Below are positions 1 to 9,860 of a stretch of DNA of 64,000 nucleotides, in pieces. The first letter of the stretch is position 1; every line of letters begins with the position of its first letter. Under the pieces are notes generated by a model, which was given only the letters and a program-made list of their open reading frames with translations, was not told the DNA's origin and searched no databases. Source of the stretch: Carettochelys insculpta (Eukaryota; Chordata; Testudines; Carettochelyidae); the NCBI RefSeq assembly GCF_033958435.1, contig NC_134137.1:63256001-63320000 (forward strand), given 5' to 3'. A program made the translations under genes and the position numbers.

Positions 1-287
1 AAAAGAGTCTCCCCATTAGACTCTGACAAAGGCTCACATCCCCCTGTCTGATCTGACTTGTTTTTTCCTCTTTTGATAAGTACTGTTGATACTGGGCCAT
101 TTCCACCTTGCTGAATAGACCTTGTCAGCTCAGGCCCTCCCTCTTACTGGGACCCCACTCTTTAAATACCCCGCTGAAACCACGCGCCCCCCACTCATGC
201 AACTGATGAAGCGGGTCTTTGCCCACGAAAGCTTATGCTCCAAAATATCTCTTAGGCTATAAGATGCCACAAGACTTCTTGTTCTGT
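1..287 (+). mobile_element. Penelope-like element 3' tail (subfamily A), cut by window edge
   Basis: This stretch closely matches 62380-62670, where the same non-coding tail follows a Penelope-type coding fragment. It ends in the shared tail words for a 'ggtgccacaagacttcttgtt' type terminus. A hammerhead-like motif sits at 203-240: CTGATGA, a hairpin GCGGG/CCCAC with one mismatch, GAAA, and a small GC/GC stem. The 5' part lies outside the window. The element type follows from the linked GIY-YIG coding fragments elsewhere in the window. Subfamily letters used here are mine. Confidence 0.7.
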
Positions 288-600
288 TAAAAGTGAAAAC
301 TCTTCTAGCTTGTCAGACCTATTAAGCATAACACAGAACCTGTGAAAGAAACATAATGTGGTAATTAAAGCATTTAACAGGCATGTGCCAATCGTGAATT
401 TACTAACAACATTTGTGTATTACTATGTCTACAGAACCTTAATTTAAAATTTGCTTCAAATATTTCATCAGTTTGTGGCTGAAGCTTCTAAAATCACATC
501 TTTAAAATATCCTTTCATATGTATTTAGATGCACAATCTGAGTATTCAGCTTTAGTTGTAAATGCTTGGATCTTCAGACAGTTTTTTTTAAATAAATTCT
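288..600. other. AT-rich sequence, nothing recognised
   Basis: I see no gene, repeat boundary or RNA in this AT-rich stretch. Confidence 0.5.
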
Positions 601-639
601 TCAAAAGACCACCCTGATCTAAAATCAGTCGTCAGGTAA

Positions 640-1060
640 GATAACCCTGCCCCAGGACATCTCCCTCTGTATCCCACACACTGTATCTTAACCCCTACTT
701 CCAGACCTCTGCCCTGTCTCCTGTACCACTTCATGCCAATGTCCTGTCCTGAGCCCCTCATGAGCTCCAATGCCTTGTTCTGGGCCCCTTGCCTGCCCCG
801 CCACTTACTTCTGAATCCCAGATATCCCCAGTACCCTACCCTAACTTCTGCACCCCCACACATTGCAAGCCCCTGCCCTGAGCCTCTCATTTACCCCAAG
901 CTTGATTCCTGTACCTCTGCAACCCCAGTACTTTGCCCTAACATCTGCACCCCCTACATACTCCATTCCCAGACCCTGAGACCCTCATATACCCCAACCC
1001 TGACTCCTGCACCCCAGCATCCCCAGCATACTGTCCTGAGCCTCCCATGAGCCATCCCAT
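640..1060. repeat. Degenerate C-rich tandem repeat
   Basis: Imperfect repeats of roughly 60-120 bases are built from words such as 'ccctgccctgagcc', 'ctcatttacccc' and 'cctgcacccc'. Similar C-rich arrays (G-rich on the other strand) lie inside or beside hAT-type elements at 25750-27500 and 47680-47960. This one may therefore be the core of a decayed hAT element ending near 1452. Open frames across it are compositional artefacts. Confidence 0.5.
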
Positions 1061-1324
1061 ATATTTTGGAGTATCTCTAATTGACTCGTAGATTTATTTA
1101 GCATCTTAAAGCTGAGCTGTGTGTGGATGATATGCATTTTTGTGTGTTCACTAGCTTGAGTTGTTAGAAAGGATAATAAAGGTAAACCAAGAGTAGCGTT
1201 CATTGTCTTTTATTTGATTTCATATTAAATAAACATTGTAAGCATCGCTCCTTGTTAATTATCTCTTATTGCAATATATTTTCTTCCACACCCATGGATT
1301 GTTTACAATCTATATTTATATCTA

Positions 1325-1452
1325 GCTTTTTTTTGTTCGTACTGGTGGTGAACATGCATGCATTACCTCAGTATTGGTGTTGCACGTAAAAAAATTTATG
1401 CCCAAAAAATTTAACCCTTCTAAGGATGGAAAATCTTAGAGGGAACACTGCT
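1325..1452 (-). mobile_element. hAT-like MITE end
   Basis: The segment ends in 'ttagagggaacactg', whose reverse complement begins CAGTGTTCCCTCTAA, a typical hAT-type terminus. A related end occurs at about 48350-48440 ('ttagaggcaacattg', preceded by similar 'ctggtggtg' and 'aaatttat' words). The other terminus and the target duplication were not identified. Confidence 0.4.
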
Positions 1453-3570
1453 CCCCTGCCCTGTATCCTGTCAGGAGAGCCCTGGTGCATACGTGGCAGC
1501 CAGGACCCTGGCATGCAGAGAGGGTAAGGCAGCAGAGACCCCTGCGCATATGGGAATGGCTGGTGGCAGCAGGGATGCTGGGGGAGTGGGACAGGACCAG
1601 GCTGGCTGAAGGGTGAGCTCAGAACAGAACCAGCTGGAGGAGGGTAGGGTCAACTGGAGAGCTGTGAATGGGGCAGAAGGGCAGGGACCACTGTGGCGGG
1701 GTGGCCAACATTTACAAAAAAAAACATCCCCTCCCAGAAATTCCTGTGCGTGGGCTCGAATTACATTCATTTTCAATGGAAGTTTTGAATCAGAATTACA
1801 GAAGCCAGTTCCGTGTTTAAAAAACAAAACCGTAATAATAAATCATGGGAGCCAGGCATAAAAAACTCATCACCAAAAATAGTCTAAAAGAGAACAAGCA
1901 AGGGAAGCCGACAGCTTAATGAGATAGTGAGAATGGAGATCAAGTCAATTTCCTTGCTCTTTTGAAAGCCAAATTAGGCATAAAATGAGTAACTGTTTTA
2001 TAAGGCGTAAAATGGGCAGATACGTTTTGTCATCTGGCACTTTCCTCAAGACCCACAGGAGGACATTGCTTGGTTTTAGTGTAACTTGGCTTAAAAAGAG
2101 AGTCACTCTGTGAAGTGAAAGCATCTCTGAAAAAATCACATTCTTACAGGTGAGGCTGTTGGTTTGCTTTTTCCTGTAGTTGTTCATACTTGGCAATGCA
2201 AACTCAAAGCTCAAGAAGGAAAGTGACTCCATTATGTCTGTGTCATAATTAACTCAGCTCTTGAGGGTGAACAAAAAAAATCAGTGTTGTATTATGCAGA
2301 AAGAAAAATATGAAATAATGGAGAGCTTCCTCTGAGCCCCCAGGATTCTCACCACTTAATGCTGCCCTCAGCACCAGGCCCGACTGTCATGATGCTCTTT
2401 GGAATCTCCCAGTACTCCTTGTGAATAATTGGAAGGATTAGAGAGCCCTGGGAAGTGTTTTGTCCCAGTGCAGAATGGAGATACTGAAGCTGAATTTTGA
2501 CCTTTGATGTCCTCTTATAATAGTGTTTTGCGCTTCTGTGTTAGTACCAGCTCAGCCCACTACAACATATTCCAATACAATTAACATAAATTGGTCCCTG
2601 CTTTCATAATGTGACTGATGATGGGATACAACAGAAAATTGTTACTATCTCATGGCTCTCCAGTGACCTGTGTGAAATGAGTGGGTTCCAGCTTCATGCC
2701 TAGGAGGTGAACGGCCCCATCCCCACACCTTACTACCACCATCACCACAACAGACATTACATTGAATTCCATTGGGAATCTCAGCAGAAAGGCCGACAAT
2801 TGACTCCTCTTCTGGAGGTGCTGTCTCTACGTCAGGAGAGGGCAATGAGAGAGGTCGATGTAGTTTCCAGTTCACTCAGTCTAGCTCTTGTCACCAACAC
2901 TACAACCAGTGCTTCTTTTGTAAAAAAAAAAAAAGGGCGGGGGAGAGCCTGTGTTTAGCCAGCTCTCCTTGCCCTTCCAGGCAATCCCATGGCTGGGGCT
3001 GCCAAGGTGCCTGTACTTAGTACCGGCAAGTACGAGCACAAAAAAAGCACTGACTACAACAGTGGATCTTTAAATACAGTTTAAAAGCTGCTTTTTAGTA
3101 TTGTTACAGATCATCTTGCCTTCACAGGTGCATGCTGTCTCCAAACTCCAGCATGACAGAATCAAGACTCTATTTTTCACATCTGTGCCAATTTGAAGAT
3201 ATTAACAACTGCATCTCTTTTTTTAAATTTCTCTTTGCTACAACTTGTCTATATCCATCTCTTCCTGTATTCTTCTCTTGTAACACACCCAGCTTGTATC
3301 TGAAACATGTCCTGAACTGCAGTTTCCAACAGCTCTAACTGGACTACTGAGTAATTTTTCAATTTAGCAATGTCGGGCTTTCTTTTTCTACTGCCTTATC
3401 TGTCTGTCTATCTGGCAGAGATGTCTATGCTTGCCACCGAATATTAGAACATAGTGTGAAATTTACCCTAGAGCTGAGGAGCTATCCTACACCCTCAACA
3501 CCACTTAAACGCTGCAATGTTGCTGTGGGTTGTTGAATTATTATTTGGATTACCAGGGCACCTACAGTTA
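1453..3570. other. Gene-free sequence, nothing recognised
   Basis: Mixed-composition DNA with a poly(A) tract at about 2923-2936. Short frames here lack splice logic and any protein resemblance I can name. I see no exon, RNA gene or complete repeat. Confidence 0.4.
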
Positions 3571-3571
3571 T

Positions 3572-3943
3572 GTCAACACAGCAGTCTAAGCCTGGGCTCT
3601 GATTCTGATTTGAGCCCATGTGCCCCTACCATCCAGGCACATATGAGTTTGACTTGGATTAGCAATCACTCAGGACCTGGATCCTAGGATCCTAAAAGGG
3701 AGGCACATCAGAACTCAAGTCTTAGTTTGACTTGGATCCAAGCCTGGGCATCTGGCTGTGTGGATGCAGCTCAAGCTGCAGACACAAATCAGAACTCTGT
3801 AGTGCACTATGGATGTGTTAGAAAGGCCGTGAGACCCAGGTCCAGCAATTTAAAACCCATGTTTATAATGCAGTGTGGATGCTCCAGCACAGGCTTGGAA
3901 ACACTGGGTTCACAAGTCCAAGACCCAGGCTCAGTGTAGGCAT
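3572..3943. mobile_element. Foldback MITE-like element
   Basis: The left end (TTATGTCAACACAG...AGCCTGGG) resembles the reverse complement of the right end (TTATGCCTACACTG..AGCCTGGG), so the segment has inverted termini about 370 bp apart. The interior has loosely repeated 'agtttgacttggat' words. Superfamily is unassigned and the borders are approximate. Confidence 0.4.
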
Positions 3944-4222
3944 AAGAACCCCATCATGGACTAATACCCCATTGTGCTACACACTGTACAGACCTTGCAC
4001 AAGAAAAATTCCTTGCTCCAAAGTGGTTACATTTAAGCGGAAAGCAAGAGATTCAGGCAGATGGGAAAGTACAAGGAAACAAGGGGAGTATTGGTCAGCA
4101 TGATAGGAAGTGGTCTCTGCTCCCCATTAGCCTAACCATTGTGAATTTTCTGGCAGGCATCATGGAAAATGAAGGTTTTGAAGGAGAATGAGTTCGTTTT
4201 GTGAGTGGTAAAAGGGAGTGTC

Positions 4223-5489
4223 TGTAGCCAGACAGCCAGCCCCCTCTCAGACCAGCATTGCTGGGAAAACAAGGGAGCCAAAACAACAGGGCACTTAACA
4301 TAAATTCCAGCACAGCCTTTGAAGTTGTGAGAAAGCACAGGTGTGCTGCTACTATGTGCCTCTGGGAACATATACAACGATTAGGCTCACAGCAGACACA
4401 GAAGCTGTGACAGACATGGCTCTTAGCCCCTACTAAATAACGTGATGCACACACACCAACATCCTAGGTGGGAAAATATTTACCCTAATAAAAGGAATGT
4501 CCAGTAGTTGAAACTTATTGTTTCTCTCCCTTGCAAGTGTAAACTACTCTTGCGAGAGCTGGCGTTGCCCAAACAAACGAGCCCCAGTTTGGCATAAGAA
4601 AGGAGAAAGAGAATAAAGGAGTACAGAGGTATAAGTATGGGACCTACAGCACCATGATTTTTAAGTGCTTTTCACTATCTATCTGCTGGTCAGATAAGTG
4701 ACAGCCTCCCAAGGCTTCTGCAGCTACAAGGGTCCCTAAGCCTTGTCCCTTATTCGTCTTTCCGCGGAATTGAGTGACCGATCCTGGCTTGGCACCGCTG
4801 GAATCGAGAGATGCAAGGAGGGTAAGAAGCACCCACACCTGATCTCCTATCTTTAGTGCACACATATTTTGACATAGAGCTCTATACTTTGTTTTCTTTC
4901 TTTGGGATCGTGGCTTCAGTTGTGTAACTTGTTTGTGTGTGTAACATCTATACATTTAAATAAGTAGGCACTAGCAATTTTGTAACCGCATGATTAAAAT
5001 CTAGTTTAATAAATTTTGGTAACCGTTTGTGCATAAGCCTGACTTGTTTCTCTGGTTTACTGTAAAGTAGCCAACACAATTAAAGAACCTCAGCCGTTTT
5101 GGCTATAAAGCCTGGCCATTAGGTGAGAGTACTAAGAGCCTAGCGTTGAGTTGTGCCGCCTCCACGGGGCAAACTCTTGGGGCGCCTGTCAGTCAATCCT
5201 GACTGCCCACTGCGAAGGGGCTCTGAGCTCTAGCAGTTAAAGTCACAGGTGTGGAAAGGCTCTTAGTGCTGCCATTGGGGCACCTGTCAGTCAGTGTTGA
5301 CTGCCCACTGCGAAGGGGCTCTGAGCTCTAGCAGTTAAAGTCACGGGTGGTTAGGACCTTGGGGCATCCGTCAGCCTATCCCGGGCTGCCTGCCGCAAAG
5401 GGACAGTGCGTCCTAGCGGTTAAAGTCACGGATGGTATAAAACGGGCATAGCTGGCACCTCACCAAACATTCTTGGCCATCGGCTAATA
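4223..5489 (+). mobile_element. Solo LTR of an LTR retroelement (copy 1)
   Basis: The element begins TGTAGCCAGAC and ends GGCTAATA (other copies end GGCTAACA). It is flanked by an exact 5-bp duplication, GTGTC, at 4218-4222 and 5490-5494, so it is a solo LTR with no internal region. A polyadenylation signal AATAAA lies at 5008-5013, which places the downstream part in R/U5. That part carries three imperfect 75-100 bp repeats at 5179-5436. It is nearly identical to the reverse-oriented copy at 9990-11256. The 5-bp duplication suits an ERV of class II/III type or a Gypsy element. Without an internal region I cannot choose. Confidence 0.85.
5179..5436 (+). repeat. Three internal repeats in the LTR downstream region
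   Basis: Three consecutive units each start with a 'ggggc(g/a)(c/t)c(t/c)gtcag' word and end with 'gttaaagtcac'. The same arrangement is present in the reverse LTR (10045-10300) and, more diverged, in the third LTR (18530-18730). The repeats therefore belong to the LTR family and are not a later local expansion. Confidence 0.7.
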
Positions 5490-5925
5490 GTGTCTCCCAA
5501 GTGTGAGGGGCAGCATGGAGAAAAGGTGCTTGTTTGAAAAGTTAGCAAGCATGAGATGGAGGCTGGCATCATGCATAATGCATAACTTTTCCCTGACTTT
5601 CCCAGGCAAATAGAGATAAGGGGTGCACTGACAGCATCCATGCGATCAATGACATTTTGTTTTGAATTCTTCCCCAAATATCAGTTGTATGAAATGATTA
5701 TAAAGTTGAGACACGTTTTTAAAAAGCTTCCAAACTGTGACAGAATCCATTCTAAAAATGTAAATAATAAGTCCAAATCCCCCCCACCTCCAATCCTTCC
5801 ATTTATCTCAGCTGTGTAAGCTCCAGAAAACTATATTGGTCCACACACTGGACCTGCCAATCCAGCAGGGGGTCCTTCTGCTTCCCACAGTAGGGGAAAG
5901 GGAAGAAGAGAAGTTGCAGTGTGTA
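5490..5925. other. Gene-free sequence, nothing recognised
   Basis: Unique-looking DNA between the first solo LTR and a PLE tail. No exon or repeat boundary was recognised. Confidence 0.4.
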
Positions 5926-6200
5926 ACAAAACAAAGCAGCAGTCCTGTAGCACTTTAAAGACTAACAAAATAATTTATTAGGTGATGAGATTTCATGGGG
6001 CAGACCCAGTTCTTCAGATCTGGAGAGAGAACGTTTCCAGTACAGACAAACAGGTATGTAACACAGAGGTCCAAAAAAATTGAAATAAAACCTGACAAAT
6101 CAGATACATAGAACTGACGGGGTGAGGGTGAAAGGTACGAGTTACTAAGTGTTCTGCCTGAGATCATTACAAATACCAAAGGGAGAGAAAGTCAGCGTAT
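5926..6200 (-). mobile_element. Penelope-like element tail (subfamily D)
   Basis: The + strand reads 'gcagcagtcctgtagcac' followed by 'aaagactaacaaaataattt', the reverse of the tail also seen at 34508-34735 and 62790-62846. On the - strand a hammerhead-like core can be followed: CTGAAGA, a CTGGG/CCCAT hairpin, then GAAA. It is decayed at the first box. No coding sequence is attached. Confidence 0.6.
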
Positions 6201-7558
6201 AAGTCAGAGGCATGGAAAAACATATGGAAAGTTTCCTCTCCGCTCCTCATTCCAAAACAGCCCTGCATATCACAACCAGCTTTCCCTGCTGAGAACATAG
6301 TCTATTAATGTTCTCATATTGCATCCACCCATGTGGTACTAAGTGGTTCTGTGGGAGCTGGCCCACTCTGTGGTTCCTGATGGAAGGGGAAGCAGAGGCA
6401 CACAGTTCTTCACGTAAAACACATTTTTTAAACTAGTTTGGGAAGTGGGTACAAGATGTTCCCCTCTTAAATACTTTGGCAGTGATATAGCAACCATTCT
6501 TGGAGGAGGGAACAGATCTGCATCCCTCCTCTGCCCCTGTTCTGCACCTTCTCAGCTCCTTAAAGGTGGGGCTAGCAGCTGGGAAGACACATGGGTCAAT
6601 GATTGGGACTCTGGGGCTGGTGGTAGAGCCAAGGGGCTGGTGGTCAAAGGGGCCCTGTCCGGGGGGCTGGCAGCTGAGAAGAATGCTGGGCAGGCAGTAG
6701 AGCCTCCAGGCCTGCCTGTGGGATGGATGGATGGGATGCTGGGGCCAGAAGTGGAGCTCACCCCTGGTCTGGAAGAAGAGTGAGATCCAGAGCCAGCAGT
6801 GAACCCTTCCTGCAGCAGCAGGCCTGGTGGCTGGGACACTGGGCACAAAACCTGGGGATGCTCCAATGCCCCCGCCCCCTTACATCCCACAGTCTATGTG
6901 CTTTGTGTGGAAAACTCGACTGATTTGGGTCCCCAACTCTTTTCCCATCTGTAAGCTCAGGCTTATCCATTCAGAAGCTATTTTACTCCTTCCATGGGTA
7001 AGTGCCAGTCACTCAGGGAGGAACCTACCTTTCCTTGGGATGTCAGGCAAGTAAAGCACATGTTTATTATATCCCCTGATATAATTCCCCATTGCCTAAG
7101 TGCCATAAGTGGTAGGCCACTTGTGCAAATGGGTGAGGGGAAATCGGTAAATCAAGAAGTGGTGATCAGTATGCAAATGAAATTATATAAGACATCTATG
7201 TAGCATACACTGAAACAGTGAACTTTGTTGTAATGGCCATGACTAAGCTTCTATGATTCACTACAGGCAAGTACTTCATCTGAAAAAAAAAACCCAAAAC
7301 CCAAAACACTGAATAAATTGAGATTTATAGAGACAATAACAGGAAGAGAGCTGTGGTTACAAAGATGAGCCTGAATTAACAGAAAATAAGAGGAATTTAC
7401 CAAGAGAGCAATTATGGTAGATAACCATTTAACACCACAAATTGTCATCCAAAATTGTCACCAAAGACAAGATTAAGTGATACGTTTGTCTGCTCCTCTC
7501 CTATCACCCACAATTTCTTAATGTCATGTACTTATGCTGCAACAGCTTCAAAAGTAAT
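6201..7558. other. Gene-free sequence, nothing recognised
   Basis: GC-rich at 6440-6900 and AT-rich after 7000. Overlapping open frames on both strands at 6430-6970 reflect GC-rich composition. I see no conserved domain or splice structure. Confidence 0.4.
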
Positions 7559-7571
7559 TTTATTCGTATCA

Positions 7572-8377
7572 AGTATCGGAGGGGTAGCCGTGTTAGTCTG
7601 GATCTGTAACAGCAACGAAGGGTCCTGTGGCACCTTATAGACTAACAGAAAAGTTTTGAGCATGAGCTTTTGTGAGCACAGACTCACTTCATCAGATGCT
7701 GGTCTTGGAAATCTGCAGGGCCAGGTATAAATAAGCCAGAGCAAGGGTGGGGATAACAAGGTTAGCTCAGTCAGCAAGGGTGAGGCTTACTACCAGCAGC
7801 TGATCTGGAGGTGTGAACACCAAGGGAGGGGAAGCTGCTTCTGTATTTAGCCAGCCATTCGCAGTCTTTGTTTAAGCCTGAGCTGAGGGCATCCAATTTG
7901 TCTACAGTCTCTACGTAAAAGAATAAACGCACACAAATCAGATATCAGAAATGGCAATATACAAAAACCCGTAGGAGAGCACTTCAATCTCCCAGGCCAC
8001 ACAGTACCAGACTTAAAAGTAGCTATCCTACAGCAAAGAAATTTCAGGACCAGACTCCAAAGAGAAATTTCTGAGCTACAATTCATCTGCAAATTCGACG
8101 CCCTCAGCTCAGGCTTAAACAAAGACTGCGAATGGCTGGCTAAATACAGAAGCAGCTTCCCCTCCCTTGGTGTTCACACCTCCAGATCAACGGCTGGTAG
8201 TAAGCCTCACCCTTGCTGACTGAGCTAACCTTGTTATCCCCACCCTTGCTCTGGCTTATTTATACCTGGCCCTGCAGATTTCCAAGACCAGCATCTGATG
8301 AAGTGAGTCTTTGCTCACGAAAGCTCACACTCAAAACTTTTCTGTTAGTCTATAAGGTGCCACAGGACCCTTAGTTG
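7572..8377 (+). mobile_element. Penelope-like element (subfamily B), inverted-tail insertion with 13-bp target duplication
   Basis: An exact direct repeat, TTTATTCGTATCA, lies at 7559-7571 and 8378-8390 and brackets the insertion. The left part, about 7572-7900, is an inverted copy of the 3' tail and C-terminal coding end. The right part, about 7903-8377, is the same material in + orientation. The + part encodes the end of a Penelope GIY-YIG region, including HFNLPGH and [11 protein letters not shown]. Inverted-plus-direct terminal copies are a known form of Penelope insertions. Hammerhead-like motifs occur in both copies (7658-7695 on -, 8295-8332 on +). No reverse transcriptase domain remains, so the copy is non-autonomous. 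Confidence 0.85.
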
Positions 8378-8390
8378 TTTATTCGTATCA

Positions 8391-9785
8391 TTACACTTCC
8401 TTGGCTAACTCTCACAATTCCACTTCTTTATCATGCCTTTGCTCTTTTAAGAGTGTTTAGTGAATACGCAATAACATATTATGTTTTCTACTATATAATG
8501 AGAAATAAATATGAATGGGAGAAAGAATGCTCATATAGTTATCATGGAACTGGAAGTCAAGAGCGTCCTCATTCCATATCTAACTTTGTCGTGGACCTCC
8601 CTTAAGACTTTGGGCCTGATGCTACACCACTGATACCAATGGCAGCTTTGCCGTCGACTTCAACCGATGCAGCATCTGGCTCACAGAGCCCAGCCTGGCA
8701 AAGTGCAGAGTGCCTCCTGGGAGGTGCTCATCATCCCAATATCCCTAGTGACTCCATGGGGAATGAACGGTGCTAATTGTGACTATCTGAGAAATAGCTG
8801 TGTCAATTTATTAATTCCTTTTTGTTTTGTGTAATGTTTATCATGGTAACTGTTGTGAATTAGATCATCCATTTGCCAGCAGGGCCTTCTGAGATATTCT
8901 GAGGCACTTGCACAAGTGGTCCCCTAGTTTAAATGTTCTCAGAAAAGTGTGAGCTAAAAGCAGCTGGGTGACATTCCTTTCATCTCTCAGTTATTTCTAT
9001 CGCAGAATGTTGTAATCCCTAATACTTGGTGTGCGAAGATAAATTAGTGGAGTTAGTAAATAATCTGGCCCACAATCAGCTGATGCAGTAATCATTGGTT
9101 TGCAAAGGATTCAGCTCAGGAGTTACATGTTTTTGTAATGGGACAGTTTTACAAAACTGTCTTGGGCCTGGTTTGCACAAGGTCACCTTAGTTATGGCCC
9201 TCAGGGGTATATGTAATACAAACTCTTCAGTCCTGTAGCTTTTCCTGGCATAACTGCTGACATACATGCTGGTAGAGTGGAGAAATGCTTGGTCCTACAC
9301 CACAGCTGGAGCATCAAGCTACTCTTACTTCCTTTGGATGGGGAAGTTCTGAGGTAGCTAATGCTCTGAGACACCCCTCCTATGGCTGAAACCCCAAGCC
9401 TCACACACACACCTGGAGGAGCTCCCAGCCATCTGAAGCCCCTCTCCCTGCCCCCCATAAGCTCTCCTACAGGGAGTCCTGGGTCACCCTCTCTGGAAGA
9501 AGCTTTTGCCATGTTCCATGCAGGTTCTGGGGAGATGGAATGGAACACAATAGATCAAAAATTTCCTCCACAAAACCCCTTAAACAGGGTCCAGTGACTG
9601 CAGCAAGTGCCATGGGCAGCAGAGACTCCCCTAGCCTATGATATTGCTGCCGTTGGATGATCACCTGTTCTGTTCATTCCCCATGGGGCACCTGGTATTG
9701 GCCACTGTCAGAAGACAGGATACTGGTCTACATGGACCTTTAGTCTGATCTAACCCAATAAGCTGTTCTTATGCACTCTTTGCAC
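8391..9785. other. Gene-free sequence, nothing recognised
   Basis: No exon, RNA or repeat boundary was recognised. A stretch near 9660-9770 ('catctaggctggtct...' type wording is not exact) may be old repeat DNA, but I cannot place it. Confidence 0.35.
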
Positions 9786-9860
9786 CTCACATTTTCTTCA
9801 GATTATTTATAAAATATAAGAGCACATAATCTCTGTGGTGTGGTTTCAATGCACACTCAC

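Noticed and set aside
4644..4955. 103-codon frame found again, almost identical, on the other strand at 10526-10837
   Set aside because: Looks like a conserved duplicated gene, but both lie at the same place inside solo LTR copies and run against the LTR's own transcription direction. The conservation comes from the LTR copies.
5179..5436. Regularly spaced repeats considered as a CRISPR-like array
   Set aside because: The units are long, adjacent and without spacers, they lie in an LTR, and the genome is eukaryotic.
6433..6970. Overlapping GC-rich frames on both strands
   Set aside because: Several frames are open at once, which indicates composition. No domain, splice signal or codon pattern supports a gene.
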